Source: a virus. From it: a DNA stretch of 48,066 nucleotides. Location of the stretch: positions 1-48,066 of the IMG/VR virus record IMGVR_UViG_3300042992_001231. One strand, given 5' to 3'. The notes under the pieces were generated by a model, which was not told the DNA's origin, ran no database searches, and worked only from the letters and a program-made list of their open reading frames with translations. Both the position numbers and the translations under genes were made by a program. Shown piece by piece: positions 40,459 through 47,122 of this stretch. How positions within the stretch are numbered: the stretch's first letter is position 1; each line of letters opens with the position of its first letter.

Positions 40459-41622
40459 TTAGCTTAGGATTGTGCTCCGGCGCATGCCCCAGCGGTCTTT
40501 GCACCGCCGACAGTCGCCGTAGCTGTTGATGTTCTGCTCCTCGGAAAACTTCACGCACAGGTACCCTTGGATCCCGTCGCTGAAGGTCTTGTTGTAGCTA
40601 TCACGCAACGCCTCAAGCTGGTCGCCTGCCGTCATCGTGTAGCGGTTGATTGATGTGCTTTGCAGGATCTGGGTAATCAGGTTGGCCCCGGCCTTGAACC
40701 GCATGGTGTGGGCCAGCACGTTCATCACCTCGTCGTATCGGTAGTTCGGCGCGTCCGGGCAGAAGGTGCTGCGAATATCGCACTCGAACTGGACCTTGAT
40801 CAGAAGGCCCTGCGTAGCGTTCACCGTACCCCATTCGCTGCGGCGGTCCAGGTCGTTGCCGCTGGTGCCAGCAGCCATGCACCACTCGGCCCAAAGCCTG
40901 CCGTTCTTCTGCTGGATGCTCTGGTACTGCGGCCGGTTCTCGTCCCATGTGGGCCTGAAGCCTCCGCAGCCGCAGGAGCACTCGCTGTTCATTGCCGTCA
41001 GCCCTTCGGTGGGTTCGTACAACGCCCAGAAGCGCGGGTTGCCGGTGCCGAGCTCGCTCATGTCCAAGTCCAGCGGCTCGGGGAGCGTGGTCCATACGAT
41101 GCGGCCGGACGTGGCGGGTAGCGGGTAGGTGATCAGCGGAACGTCACCATCGTACTCCGTGCGGCCGTAGATGCTCACCGGGATCGTTGCGGGGACCGTG
41201 CCCTTGAAGGCCGTGGCGATGGCAACGATACGGAAGTGACCGCCCCGGACCTTCGCGGTCTGGATGGTCATGCCGTGGTACGACTTGGTGAGGCGGTGGG
41301 CTGTCTTGGCGGCGTTCTTCTCGTCGCCGATTACCGCGATGCCATCCTGCCTGCGGGCGTCCGTCCCCGCACCGATGCAGGCCCCGAGCTCGCTGATCGT
41401 GTCCTCGATGCCCGATGCCCGCGCCTTGTCCAGCATGTCCCAAAGGCCACCATCACCGCAGTCCTGCGCGTTGGATAGCAGTTGCAGGGACAGGCCGGGG
41501 AGTTCGTCGAGGAACAGGCCGCTCTCGCTGACGTTGGCCCCCACGGCGATCGGGTCCACGCACGCGCAGTCCTTGCGGGATAACCCGAAGACGTCAGTGA
41601 AGCAGGCGAGGTCGGCGCTCAT
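40459..41622 (-). CDS. Neck / structural protein, Cys-rich
   Basis: A 387-residue protein. N-terminal CFTDVFGLSRKDCACVD, a middle with HFRIVAIATAFKGTVPATI and SIYGRTEYDGDVPLITYPLP, and cysteine clusters NSECSCGCGGFRP and YGDCRRCKDRW. The many cysteines may bind metal. Located among head-tail joining genes, it is probably part of the neck or connector. No family recognised. Confidence 0.65.
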   Translation of the reverse strand: MSADLACFTDVFGLSRKDCACVDPIAVGANVSESGLFLDELPGLSLQLLSNAQDCGDGGLWDMLDKARASGIEDTISELGACIGAGTDARRQDGIAVIGDEKNAAKTAHRLTKSYHGMTIQTAKVRGGHFRIVAIATAFKGTVPATIPVSIYGRTEYDGDVPLITYPLPATSGRIVWTTLPEPLDLDMSELGTGNPRFWALYEPTEGLTAMNSECSCGCGGFRPTWDENRPQYQSIQQKNGRLWAEWCMAAGTSGNDLDRRSEWGTVNATQGLLIKVQFECDIRSTFCPDAPNYRYDEVMNVLAHTMRFKAGANLITQILQSTSINRYTMTAGDQLEALRDSYNKTFSDGIQGYLCVKFSEEQNINSYGDCRRCKDRWGMRRSTILS

Positions 41623-41625
41623 GGG

Positions 41626-41874
41626 TTAGCGGCCGTTGCGTTCAACGATGGAGTTGATGAACTTCCGCAGCATCTGGTCTGCCTGCTGAAGTGCCCGCAT
41701 TTCCTCGGTGGTTGCAACGCCAAGTTGCGAGACCTTGCTCAACAGGTCGGACATAGCGCCTTGTGCTTCAACCATGGCCGGTGAAACATTCCTGAAAGCG
41801 GCCATGTATGCCTGACGACGAGCGTCCGGTTGTCCCGCTGGGACCATCCTGCCCCCTTGTACCTTCATTGCCAT
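41626..41874 (-). CDS. Tagged small protein 2 (MAMKVQGGRMVP)
   Basis: An 82-residue protein with the tag MAMKVQGGRMVP and two helices (AYMAAFRNVSPAMVEAQGAM, then EEMRALQQADQMLRKFINSI). It overlaps none of its neighbours and ends 3 bp before the Cys-rich neck gene. Closest in tag to tagged protein 1. Confidence 0.75.
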   Translation of the reverse strand: MAMKVQGGRMVPAGQPDARRQAYMAAFRNVSPAMVEAQGAMSDLLSKVSQLGVATTEEMRALQQADQMLRKFINSIVERNGR

Positions 41875-41896
41875 AGTCGTGTGTGTTTTCGTTGGG

Positions 41897-42172
41897 TTAC
41901 TGGGTTACAATTCGCTGGGCAGAGTTCTGCGCCATGGCAATCGCCGACTTGGAATCGCGCAGCGCCTTGACAACGGCCTCGATCTTGGTCGGGTTGACGT
42001 CCCCCGGCTTTGCGCTGCCTTTGATCTCGCTTACCCATTGAAGGGCCTCATCGACCTTGCCTAATTTCAGGGCTTCTTGCAGTCTATACTCACGGTTTCG
42101 GAGCCAATCCCTGCGGGCCACTACGTCCCGGGAAAGTGGGACCATCCTGCCCCCTTCTACTTTCATTGCCAT
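41897..42172 (-). CDS. Tagged small protein 1 (MAMKVEGGRMVP)
   Basis: A 91-residue protein, first gene after promoter P1 with leader CAACAAAGCACAAACAC. The tag is MAMKVEGGRMVP. Two or three helices follow (REYRLQEALKLGKVDEAL, then IEAVVKALRDSKSAIAMAQN). Because it is promoter-proximal and the family is repeated, high expression is likely. Confidence 0.75.
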   Translation of the reverse strand: MAMKVEGGRMVPLSRDVVARRDWLRNREYRLQEALKLGKVDEALQWVSEIKGSAKPGDVNPTKIEAVVKALRDSKSAIAMAQNSAQRIVTQ

Positions 42173-42195
42173 GTGTTTGTGCTTTGTTGATGGGT

Positions 42196-42226
42196 CAAAG
42201 GTGCAGCGCGTCTTTCAAATATGCAA
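42196..42226 (-). promoter_or_regulatory. Promoter P1, neck/tail operon
   Basis: Minus strand TTG (42226-42224), 20-bp spacer, CACCTTTG (42203-42196). Shares GCTTGCATATTTGAAAG with P3 and P4. It follows the terminator at 42274-42297. A perfect TACATTTG at 42258-42251 upstream lacks a matching -33 box. Confidence 0.7.
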
Positions 42227-42273
42227 GCGCCTCGGCAATTATCTGCGCACCAAATGTAGGGGGCAAATGAGAA

Positions 42274-42297
42274 CGGCCCGAGGTCTCCCCCGGGCCG
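42274..42297 (-). terminator. Terminator after the major capsid gene
   Basis: Hairpin CGGCCCG/CGGGCCG around a loop containing GGGGGAGACCT on the minus strand, followed by TTCTC. Same loop core (GGGAGA..ACCT) as the terminator at 27583-27611. Confidence 0.75.
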
Positions 42298-42308
42298 AGC
42301 CCAATTTG

Positions 42309-42321
42309 TGACGCCGTGTCC
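42309..42321. promoter_or_regulatory. TGAC-N5-GTCA element, copy 2 (12/13 match)
   Basis: TGACGCCGTGTCC between the capsid stop codon and the terminator hairpin, in the same place relative to stop and hairpin as copy 1. Confidence 0.55.
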
Positions 42322-42322
42322 C

Positions 42323-43363
42323 TTAGCTCGGCGCGTTGCCGCACACGAACTTCAGCACACCGGTCCGGTCGTTGTCGCATCCCAGAGGGTTCAAGAAGAT
42401 GTCGCCACGGGTCTTGATTTTCCACACGTGCTTCACGTCATCGTTGGCGCACTTCTCCTGGTAGGCCACATCGTACACAATGCCGGGCAGGCTGTTGGAC
42501 GGGATGGTGTACCAACGCTGTGGGCCGTCTGCCGTGTAGATCTCGCGACCTGCTGGACCGTAAGCCTCGTGGCGGGCCTTGGTGGCCATGGCAACGCTGT
42601 TCGGGTTGAACATGAACAGCGCCTTCTCACCCAGGATGGTGTCCATGCGACGGTCGAAGTAGGGCACCCCGAAGGATGTCATCTTCGCCTGGTTGCTGGC
42701 ACCCGTGGGATCGCTGGTCTCCATGCCCACCTTCCACATGTACTGCTTCAGGAGGGTACCGGAGAGCATCTTGCCAGCGGTCAGCTTGTTGATCCACAGC
42801 GCCGTGTCGAAGTACCCGAACAGGTCGGGGTTCCATGCCACGGCAGGGATGTAGGTCTCGCTGCCCACGACGGTGTACTGCCCGTCCGTGAACTTGTTGA
42901 CCCCGGCCGATGCGTTCAGGAACGCGATCGCCTTGGCTGCCCAGAACTCGTCCATCAGCTTCATCTTCTTGAGCAGAGCCCGGGCCACCACCTCCTCCTG
43001 CGTGAGCAAGCTGGTGCGGAACATCTCCTCGGTGACGCTGAAGGACTTCTCGAAGCACTCCGTGAGCTCGTAGTTCACGCAGTTGTCGCCGATCTCGTCC
43101 CCGTCGATCGTGCACTGGTCGGTGCAGTCCTCGGGGTCGGTGTCGTCGCAGTCGTCAACCCAGTAGACCTTCAGTTCGCGGTCCTTCTCGGGGTTCTCCA
43201 GCACCTGGAGTTGTGCGGTCTGGCCGGACAGGATGGCGAGGGCAGGCTCAACGTCGGGGATGTACTCCGCGTTGATGATGCCATCGTTCCAGATTTCGGA
43301 GACCTTGGCCTTGATCTCGAGCAGCTTGGAGCAGTCGAAATTACCGGCGGTTGTAGTTGACAT
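42323..43363 (-). CDS. Major capsid protein
   Basis: A 346-residue protein after the scaffold gene and before a strong terminator, as expected for the most highly expressed gene. Features include KLLEIKAKVSEIWNDGIINA, an acidic Cys-rich segment (WVDDCDDTDPEDCTDQC), FWAAKAIAFLNASAGVNKFT, MFNPNSVAMATKARHEA and PGIVYDVAYQEKCANDD, a pattern common to HK97-fold capsids of Bacteroidota phages. The gene has a 24-bp gap to scaffold. Assigned by synteny and size, with the cysteines perhaps stabilising the shell. Confidence 0.85.
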   Translation of the reverse strand: MSTTTAGNFDCSKLLEIKAKVSEIWNDGIINAEYIPDVEPALAILSGQTAQLQVLENPEKDRELKVYWVDDCDDTDPEDCTDQCTIDGDEIGDNCVNYELTECFEKSFSVTEEMFRTSLLTQEEVVARALLKKMKLMDEFWAAKAIAFLNASAGVNKFTDGQYTVVGSETYIPAVAWNPDLFGYFDTALWINKLTAGKMLSGTLLKQYMWKVGMETSDPTGASNQAKMTSFGVPYFDRRMDTILGEKALFMFNPNSVAMATKARHEAYGPAGREIYTADGPQRWYTIPSNSLPGIVYDVAYQEKCANDDVKHVWKIKTRGDIFLNPLGCDNDRTGVLKFVCGNAPS

Positions 43364-43387
43364 GGTTTTTAGGGGTTAAGGTTGGAC

Positions 43388-44335
43388 CTAAGAGGCCACC
43401 CCGTTCCGCCTTCCAGCCTCCCTGAGTTTGTCCAGCTGGTCCCGGCGCTCGGCCCGGTCCCACACCATATCGGTGATGCGCTGCCACTCATTGGCGTACT
43501 GTTCGACGGTCTTGGGGTCGAACGCCTTGTCACTGCCGCCCTTGCCAGATTCCTTCCCGTTGCGGTTGGGATCATCCGCTCCCTCACGCTGCTCTCCCTC
43601 GGCGAACTCGAAGTACTTGGCCCCGATGGTCTTGATCAGTGCTTCAAACTTGACAGGGTGCCCGTGGGCATCTTCAAGCCGACCGGAGCCATCCGCCTTC
43701 ATGGGCACGATGTCCGCGATCTCACCGTCTTTCTCCATCAGTTGGTACTTCAGGCCCTTCAATGCCTGGTCCAGTAGTGTCAGTTGTGCGTCGGCCACCG
43801 CTTCGTTCTTCGGGAGGATGGGGTTCATCTCCTTGAACGTGCGCATGGCACTGGCCCGGACGCGATCGAAGTCGCGTTCAGCTTTGAACTCGGCACGAAC
43901 CGCCTCCTCGCGGGCTTTCATCTGCTCCTCGAACGTCTTGGGCAGCGCGTTGGCGTGCTCCTCCAGCTTGAGGTACAGGGGATGCGCCTTCACGGTGTCC
44001 TCGGTGAGCGTATCGCCCCCCTTGGTCCGTGCAGCCAGTATCTCCTTAATCAGTTCCTTGCCCTTCTTGTCGGTGGCCTTGATGCCGAATTCGTCCTTCA
44101 GTTCCCGCTCCAGTCCTTCCAACGCTTCCCGCTTGCCACGCGAGTAGGTGTCGGCCTTGACCTTTTCGACGTCCCCCTTCAGGGCGGCAACCCTGTCAGC
44201 GTCCATCTTGGTCAGGTGGTCCAGTGCTTCAGTCTTGAAGGACCCGTCCTCTTCTTTGAGTGAGGCAACTCCCGTTTCGTCCAGTTTGTAGCTGGTGGAC
44301 AACAGCCCGGTCAATACTTCTTCTGCCGTTGGCAT
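43388..44335 (-). CDS. Scaffolding protein (putative)
   Basis: A 315-residue, highly charged, helical protein (e.g. FEEQMKAREEAVRAEFKAER) with a Gly/Asn/Lys-rich part near residue 255 and a helical C-terminus ending WDRAERRDQLDKLREAGRR. Position directly before the capsid gene, composition and length fit a scaffold or capsid-assembly core protein. No protease gene was seen. Confidence 0.78.
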   Translation of the reverse strand: MPTAEEVLTGLLSTSYKLDETGVASLKEEDGSFKTEALDHLTKMDADRVAALKGDVEKVKADTYSRGKREALEGLERELKDEFGIKATDKKGKELIKEILAARTKGGDTLTEDTVKAHPLYLKLEEHANALPKTFEEQMKAREEAVRAEFKAERDFDRVRASAMRTFKEMNPILPKNEAVADAQLTLLDQALKGLKYQLMEKDGEIADIVPMKADGSGRLEDAHGHPVKFEALIKTIGAKYFEFAEGEQREGADDPNRNGKESGKGGSDKAFDPKTVEQYANEWQRITDMVWDRAERRDQLDKLREAGRRNGVAS

Positions 44336-44341
44336 GATGCT

Positions 44342-44575
44342 CTACTTTGCGGCCTTGGTGGCCTTGTTGGGTTGCTCTTTGGTCACTTCGCGGCTGGCCT
44401 CAAGGATGGCTGCTTCGGCGATCGCTGCGGGGATCTTCGAAGCGCGGTCGGCGCTGGTGCGAAGCTCCTCCACAATCTCGTACCTGGAGCCCATCTGCTT
44501 GGCCACGATGGTATCCCAGCCCTCCTTGGTCACGGTGTAGACCTCCTCGGTCTTGATGTTCTTGATCTTGTACAT
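44342..44575 (-). CDS. Small capsid-operon protein, related to the 45165 gene
   Basis: A 77-residue protein from ATG 44575. The first 38 residues (MYKIKNIKTEEVYTVTKEGW, then SRYEIVEEL) match the pattern of the N-terminal domain of the next-encoded 194-residue protein: a strand, TG/TE turn, W-D helix, RY/R-IV strand. The rest is an Ala/Lys-rich helix. Probably arose by duplication; may decorate the capsid. Confidence 0.65.
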   Translation of the reverse strand: MYKIKNIKTEEVYTVTKEGWDTIVAKQMGSRYEIVEELRTSADRASKIPAAIAEAAILEASREVTKEQPNKATKAAK

Positions 44576-44580
44576 GGGCG

Positions 44581-45165
44581 TCAGGCTTTGGGTGCGGTGG
44601 CTTTGGATTTCCACCCGGCTGCCTGTGCCTTCTTGGCCCCAAGGCCAGCGGCGTCCAGCACCTTGTTGATGGTCGGCAGCGTGGATCCTTTCAGATGTGC
44701 CTTGGTCGTGATACCTGCCTTGGCCAGCACTTGGGCGACCTTGGGCGTCAGGCTGGGGTCCAGACCGTTCAGTTCGGTGGGCAGGTCTTGCTCGGGGGCC
44801 TCCTCCGCAGGTGCGGCAACCGCTTGGGCTGTTTCCTGCGCCTGGGTAGCGGCTGGCTCTGGTGCCGCCTGCTCCGCGCTGGCCTCGGGCTTCGATCCGC
44901 TGATCATCACGCTCTCCGCCGCCCGCTCCGCTTCCAGTGCTACTTGGGCGGCGGCGGCGATGGCCGGGGGGATCATCGTGGGGGTCTTCACCTGTTCCAG
45001 CTTGGCCTTCGCCTTGGTCTCAGCTTGGGGCGCTCCCTTCACGATGCGGTAGCCCTTGCGGGTGTCGCCTTGGTCGCGGGTGTTGCGCATCAGGTCCCAA
45101 GTCTGCTGGCTGATGGTCTTCTGCTGCCCGGTTTTTGTGTTCTCGATCACTACGTATGTCGCCAT
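44581..45165 (-). CDS. Capsid-operon protein with HhH-like C-terminus
   Basis: A 194-residue protein from ATG 45165, first gene of the capsid operon. N-terminal domain TYVVIENTKTGQQKTISQQT with W-D and GYRIVKG, then an Ala/Glu/Pro-rich linker (about 60-140), then a C-terminal LTPKVAQVLAKAGITTKAHL and INKVLDAAGLGAKKA pattern similar to helix-hairpin-helix or SAP-like DNA-binding domains. Head-fibre or decoration protein, or DNA-binding assembly factor; not certain. Confidence 0.62.
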   Translation of the reverse strand: MATYVVIENTKTGQQKTISQQTWDLMRNTRDQGDTRKGYRIVKGAPQAETKAKAKLEQVKTPTMIPPAIAAAAQVALEAERAAESVMISGSKPEASAEQAAPEPAATQAQETAQAVAAPAEEAPEQDLPTELNGLDPSLTPKVAQVLAKAGITTKAHLKGSTLPTINKVLDAAGLGAKKAQAAGWKSKATAPKA

Positions 45166-45194
45166 GTTGTTGCTCTTTGTTCGGGGCGAATGTA

Positions 45195-45209
45195 GTGACG
45201 CGGCGTCAC
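45195..45209. promoter_or_regulatory. 15-bp palindrome; TGAC-N5-GTCA element, copy 3
   Basis: GTGACGCGGCGTCAC is a perfect inverted repeat (7-bp arms, 1-base centre) in the 99-bp gap between the minor head gene and the first capsid-operon gene. Its core is the same type of element as at 27622 and 42309, here near a likely promoter region. No good -33/-7 pair could be placed. Confidence 0.6.
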
Positions 45210-45226
45210 AAAGATGGTCCGCACGC

Positions 45227-45257
45227 AAAAAGGGCGTCCGTGGTGAGCGCCCTTTTT
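45227..45257 (-). terminator. Strong bidirectional terminator
   Basis: Stem AAAAAGGGCG/CGCCCTTTTT (10 bp, perfect) with an 11-nt loop, 8 bp after the minor head gene stop. The A/T-ended stem gives a U-tract in either direction. Confidence 0.9.
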
Positions 45258-45264
45258 GTATGGG

Positions 45265-46197
45265 TCACTTCCCCGTGAACAGGTCCGGGCGGCGGCGCTT
45301 GGCCTCCTGCTCCGAGATGTACAGCAGACGGTGCCTGCAATTCCACCTTCCCCGGTCCTCCAGCGGCGCATAGTCCGCAACGCTCCCGCTGTCCTTCTCC
45401 TCCTTCGTCCTGGGCAGCGTCGGGTCCGTGGCCCATCCCGTCTTGGGGTCCGTCGCCTCCTCCGTGGTGTAGACCTTGTTGTTCCGCTTGATGCAGAAGG
45501 GCCGCGAGGTTTCGATCAGGCCGCCCGAGTAGATGAAGTAGCGAAGGTCGAGCCGCTTGGCGAACTCATTGTTGCTCACAGCGTCGGCCACCTGGTACGC
45601 ATCCAGCAGGAACCCGCCCAGGTTGCGCTCCAGGACCCCGGGCGTGTTCTTTGTGCCTGCGACCTTGATTTTTACGGCCCGCTCAAGTTCCCGCATCGGC
45701 CTCCCCGCTGCGATGGCCTTGGCGATCATCTTCTTCACCTCCTCCCGCGCCTTGTCGGTCTTGGAAAGCTCCCCCATGTACCCCTTGGGGTTGATCTGGT
45801 GCTTTGGAGTGAGGCCGAGGCGCTTGCGCAGGATGGCGTCCACCAACTTCTTGATTTCGGGGAAGCTGCCGCCCTTGGGCTCGGCAATCTGTCCGTAGTA
45901 CCGGGCGTTGAGGTCCAGCACCCCGCGCATGTCCTTCACGGCATCGCGGCCGATCTTGCGCAGGCCTCTCTTCTCCACTGCCTTGAACACGGCGTCCACC
46001 ATACCGGCCACGGCGACCGATCCCCGCGTGGAGCGCACCCGCCCGTCCTCCCCTTCCTGAAGGTCTCGGGATAGTTCTGCCAGCAGGCGGATCACCAGCA
46101 GCTTCTCCAGCGCCGCCATGTCGTTGAGCCGTGCGCGTTGCCCTTGGTCGAGCAGGCGTTCAGCGTCCCGGATGGTCTTGGCGGCTCCCTGGTTCAT
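45265..46197 (-). CDS. Minor head protein, Mu gpF-like
   Basis: A 310-residue protein, helical for most of its length, with a C-terminal SGGLIETSRPFCIKRNNKVY, then DRGRWNCRHRLLYISE. The spaced Cys, Arg/Gly and W-NCRHR elements are typical of the Mu gpF-like head-morphogenesis family. It probably attaches to the portal and helps prohead assembly. It follows the methyltransferase genes and ends just before a strong terminator. Confidence 0.82.
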   Translation of the reverse strand: MNQGAAKTIRDAERLLDQGQRARLNDMAALEKLLVIRLLAELSRDLQEGEDGRVRSTRGSVAVAGMVDAVFKAVEKRGLRKIGRDAVKDMRGVLDLNARYYGQIAEPKGGSFPEIKKLVDAILRKRLGLTPKHQINPKGYMGELSKTDKAREEVKKMIAKAIAAGRPMRELERAVKIKVAGTKNTPGVLERNLGGFLLDAYQVADAVSNNEFAKRLDLRYFIYSGGLIETSRPFCIKRNNKVYTTEEATDPKTGWATDPTLPRTKEEKDSGSVADYAPLEDRGRWNCRHRLLYISEQEAKRRRPDLFTGK

Positions 46198-46216
46198 GCC
46201 GTGCGAAGGTATGCCT

Positions 46217-47065
46217 TCACAGCAATCGGACCTGTATGGAGGAAAGGCGTTGGTGTGATAGTGTGATGTAGTCGGTGTTCAACTCACACAACACAGCCTT
46301 TCGGCCTTCCTCCAAAGCCACCAATGCCGTAGTCCCTGAGCCGCCGAACGGATCCAGCACGGTGCCATCCTTCGGGCACCCTGCCAAGATGCAGGGGCGA
46401 ATCAACTCGGGCGGGAACGTGGCGAAGTGCGCTCCGCTGTATGTGCTCACTGGAACATTCCACACATCCGGCCTCAGCTTTGTTTCTCCGCCATCAGCTT
46501 CCACTCGCACTGCGTCCCCGTCGAACCAGTAAGTGTCCCGCTTTGAGAACAGAAAGATGTGTTCATGACTACGGACGAAGCGATCGCGCACCTTTTCTGG
46601 CGTATAGTTCGGCTTGGCCCAGATAATTTCCTGCCGCAAGTACCAGCCAGCGTCTTGCATTGCGAATGCGAAGCGCCACGGGATTCCCATCAACTCCTTG
46701 TTCTTGAAACCATCCAGTTCCAGTAGCTTCTTGGTCCTATGTGGCGCTCCGCTTATCGGCATGCCGCGCTGGTTTCCATTGCTTCCGCTATGTGGGGGAA
46801 ACTTTCCGTCTTTGAATCCCGCATAGGTGTCGCCGATATTCACGAAGAGCACACCGTCATCTCGCAGAACCCGCGATACTTCTCGGAACACGTCCACCAG
46901 CTTGGCAACGTACTCGGGCGCTCTTTGCTCAAGGCCGATCTGCCCGTCGTGCCCGTAGTCCCGAAGGCCGAAGTACGGCGGGCTGGTAACGCAACAGTGA
47001 ACGGATCGGTCGGGTAGGGTGCGCAGCGATGCAAGGCAGTCGCCTTGCAGGATCTGGTAGGTCAT
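46217..47065 (-). CDS. DNA methyltransferase B
   Basis: A 282-residue beta-class DNA amino-methyltransferase. The catalytic motif CCVTSPPYFGLRDYG comes early (residue about 28), followed by LRDDGVLFVNIGDTYAG and, near the C-terminus, DPFGGSGTTALVALEEGRK. TSPPY is most often found in N4-cytosine enzymes, but N6-adenine ones also use it. The start ATG at 47065 follows a copy of the 41-bp repeat and the frame is open above it into that repeat. It lies just after methyltransferase A. Confidence 0.92.
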   Translation of the reverse strand: MTYQILQGDCLASLRTLPDRSVHCCVTSPPYFGLRDYGHDGQIGLEQRAPEYVAKLVDVFREVSRVLRDDGVLFVNIGDTYAGFKDGKFPPHSGSNGNQRGMPISGAPHRTKKLLELDGFKNKELMGIPWRFAFAMQDAGWYLRQEIIWAKPNYTPEKVRDRFVRSHEHIFLFSKRDTYWFDGDAVRVEADGGETKLRPDVWNVPVSTYSGAHFATFPPELIRPCILAGCPKDGTVLDPFGGSGTTALVALEEGRKAVLCELNTDYITLSHQRLSSIQVRLL

Positions 47066-47069
47066 GGCC

Positions 47070-47110
47070 GTAAGGTTGCTCGGCCCGAAGGTAACGGTTC
47101 CGCCTATTCC
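47070..47110. repeat. 41-bp direct repeat, copy 2 (between the two methyltransferases)
   Basis: Identical to 487-527. It lies between the stop of methyltransferase A (47123) and the start of methyltransferase B (47065). In the circular genome, one repeat unit including methyltransferase A is 1,356 bp, a multiple of three. Confidence 0.95.
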
Positions 47111-47122
47111 AAGGTAGCGCAG

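Noticed and set aside
42251-42258. Perfect TACATTTG upstream of P1 as a separate promoter
   Set aside because: It has no suitable -33 element at the right distance; the P1 pair closer to the gene is better.
45196-45220. CATCTTTG at 45216-45209 as a -7 box for the capsid operon
   Set aside because: No TTG or TTTG occurs 19-21 bp upstream; the nearest is about 10 bp away inside the terminator U-tract. A promoter is expected here but I cannot place it.
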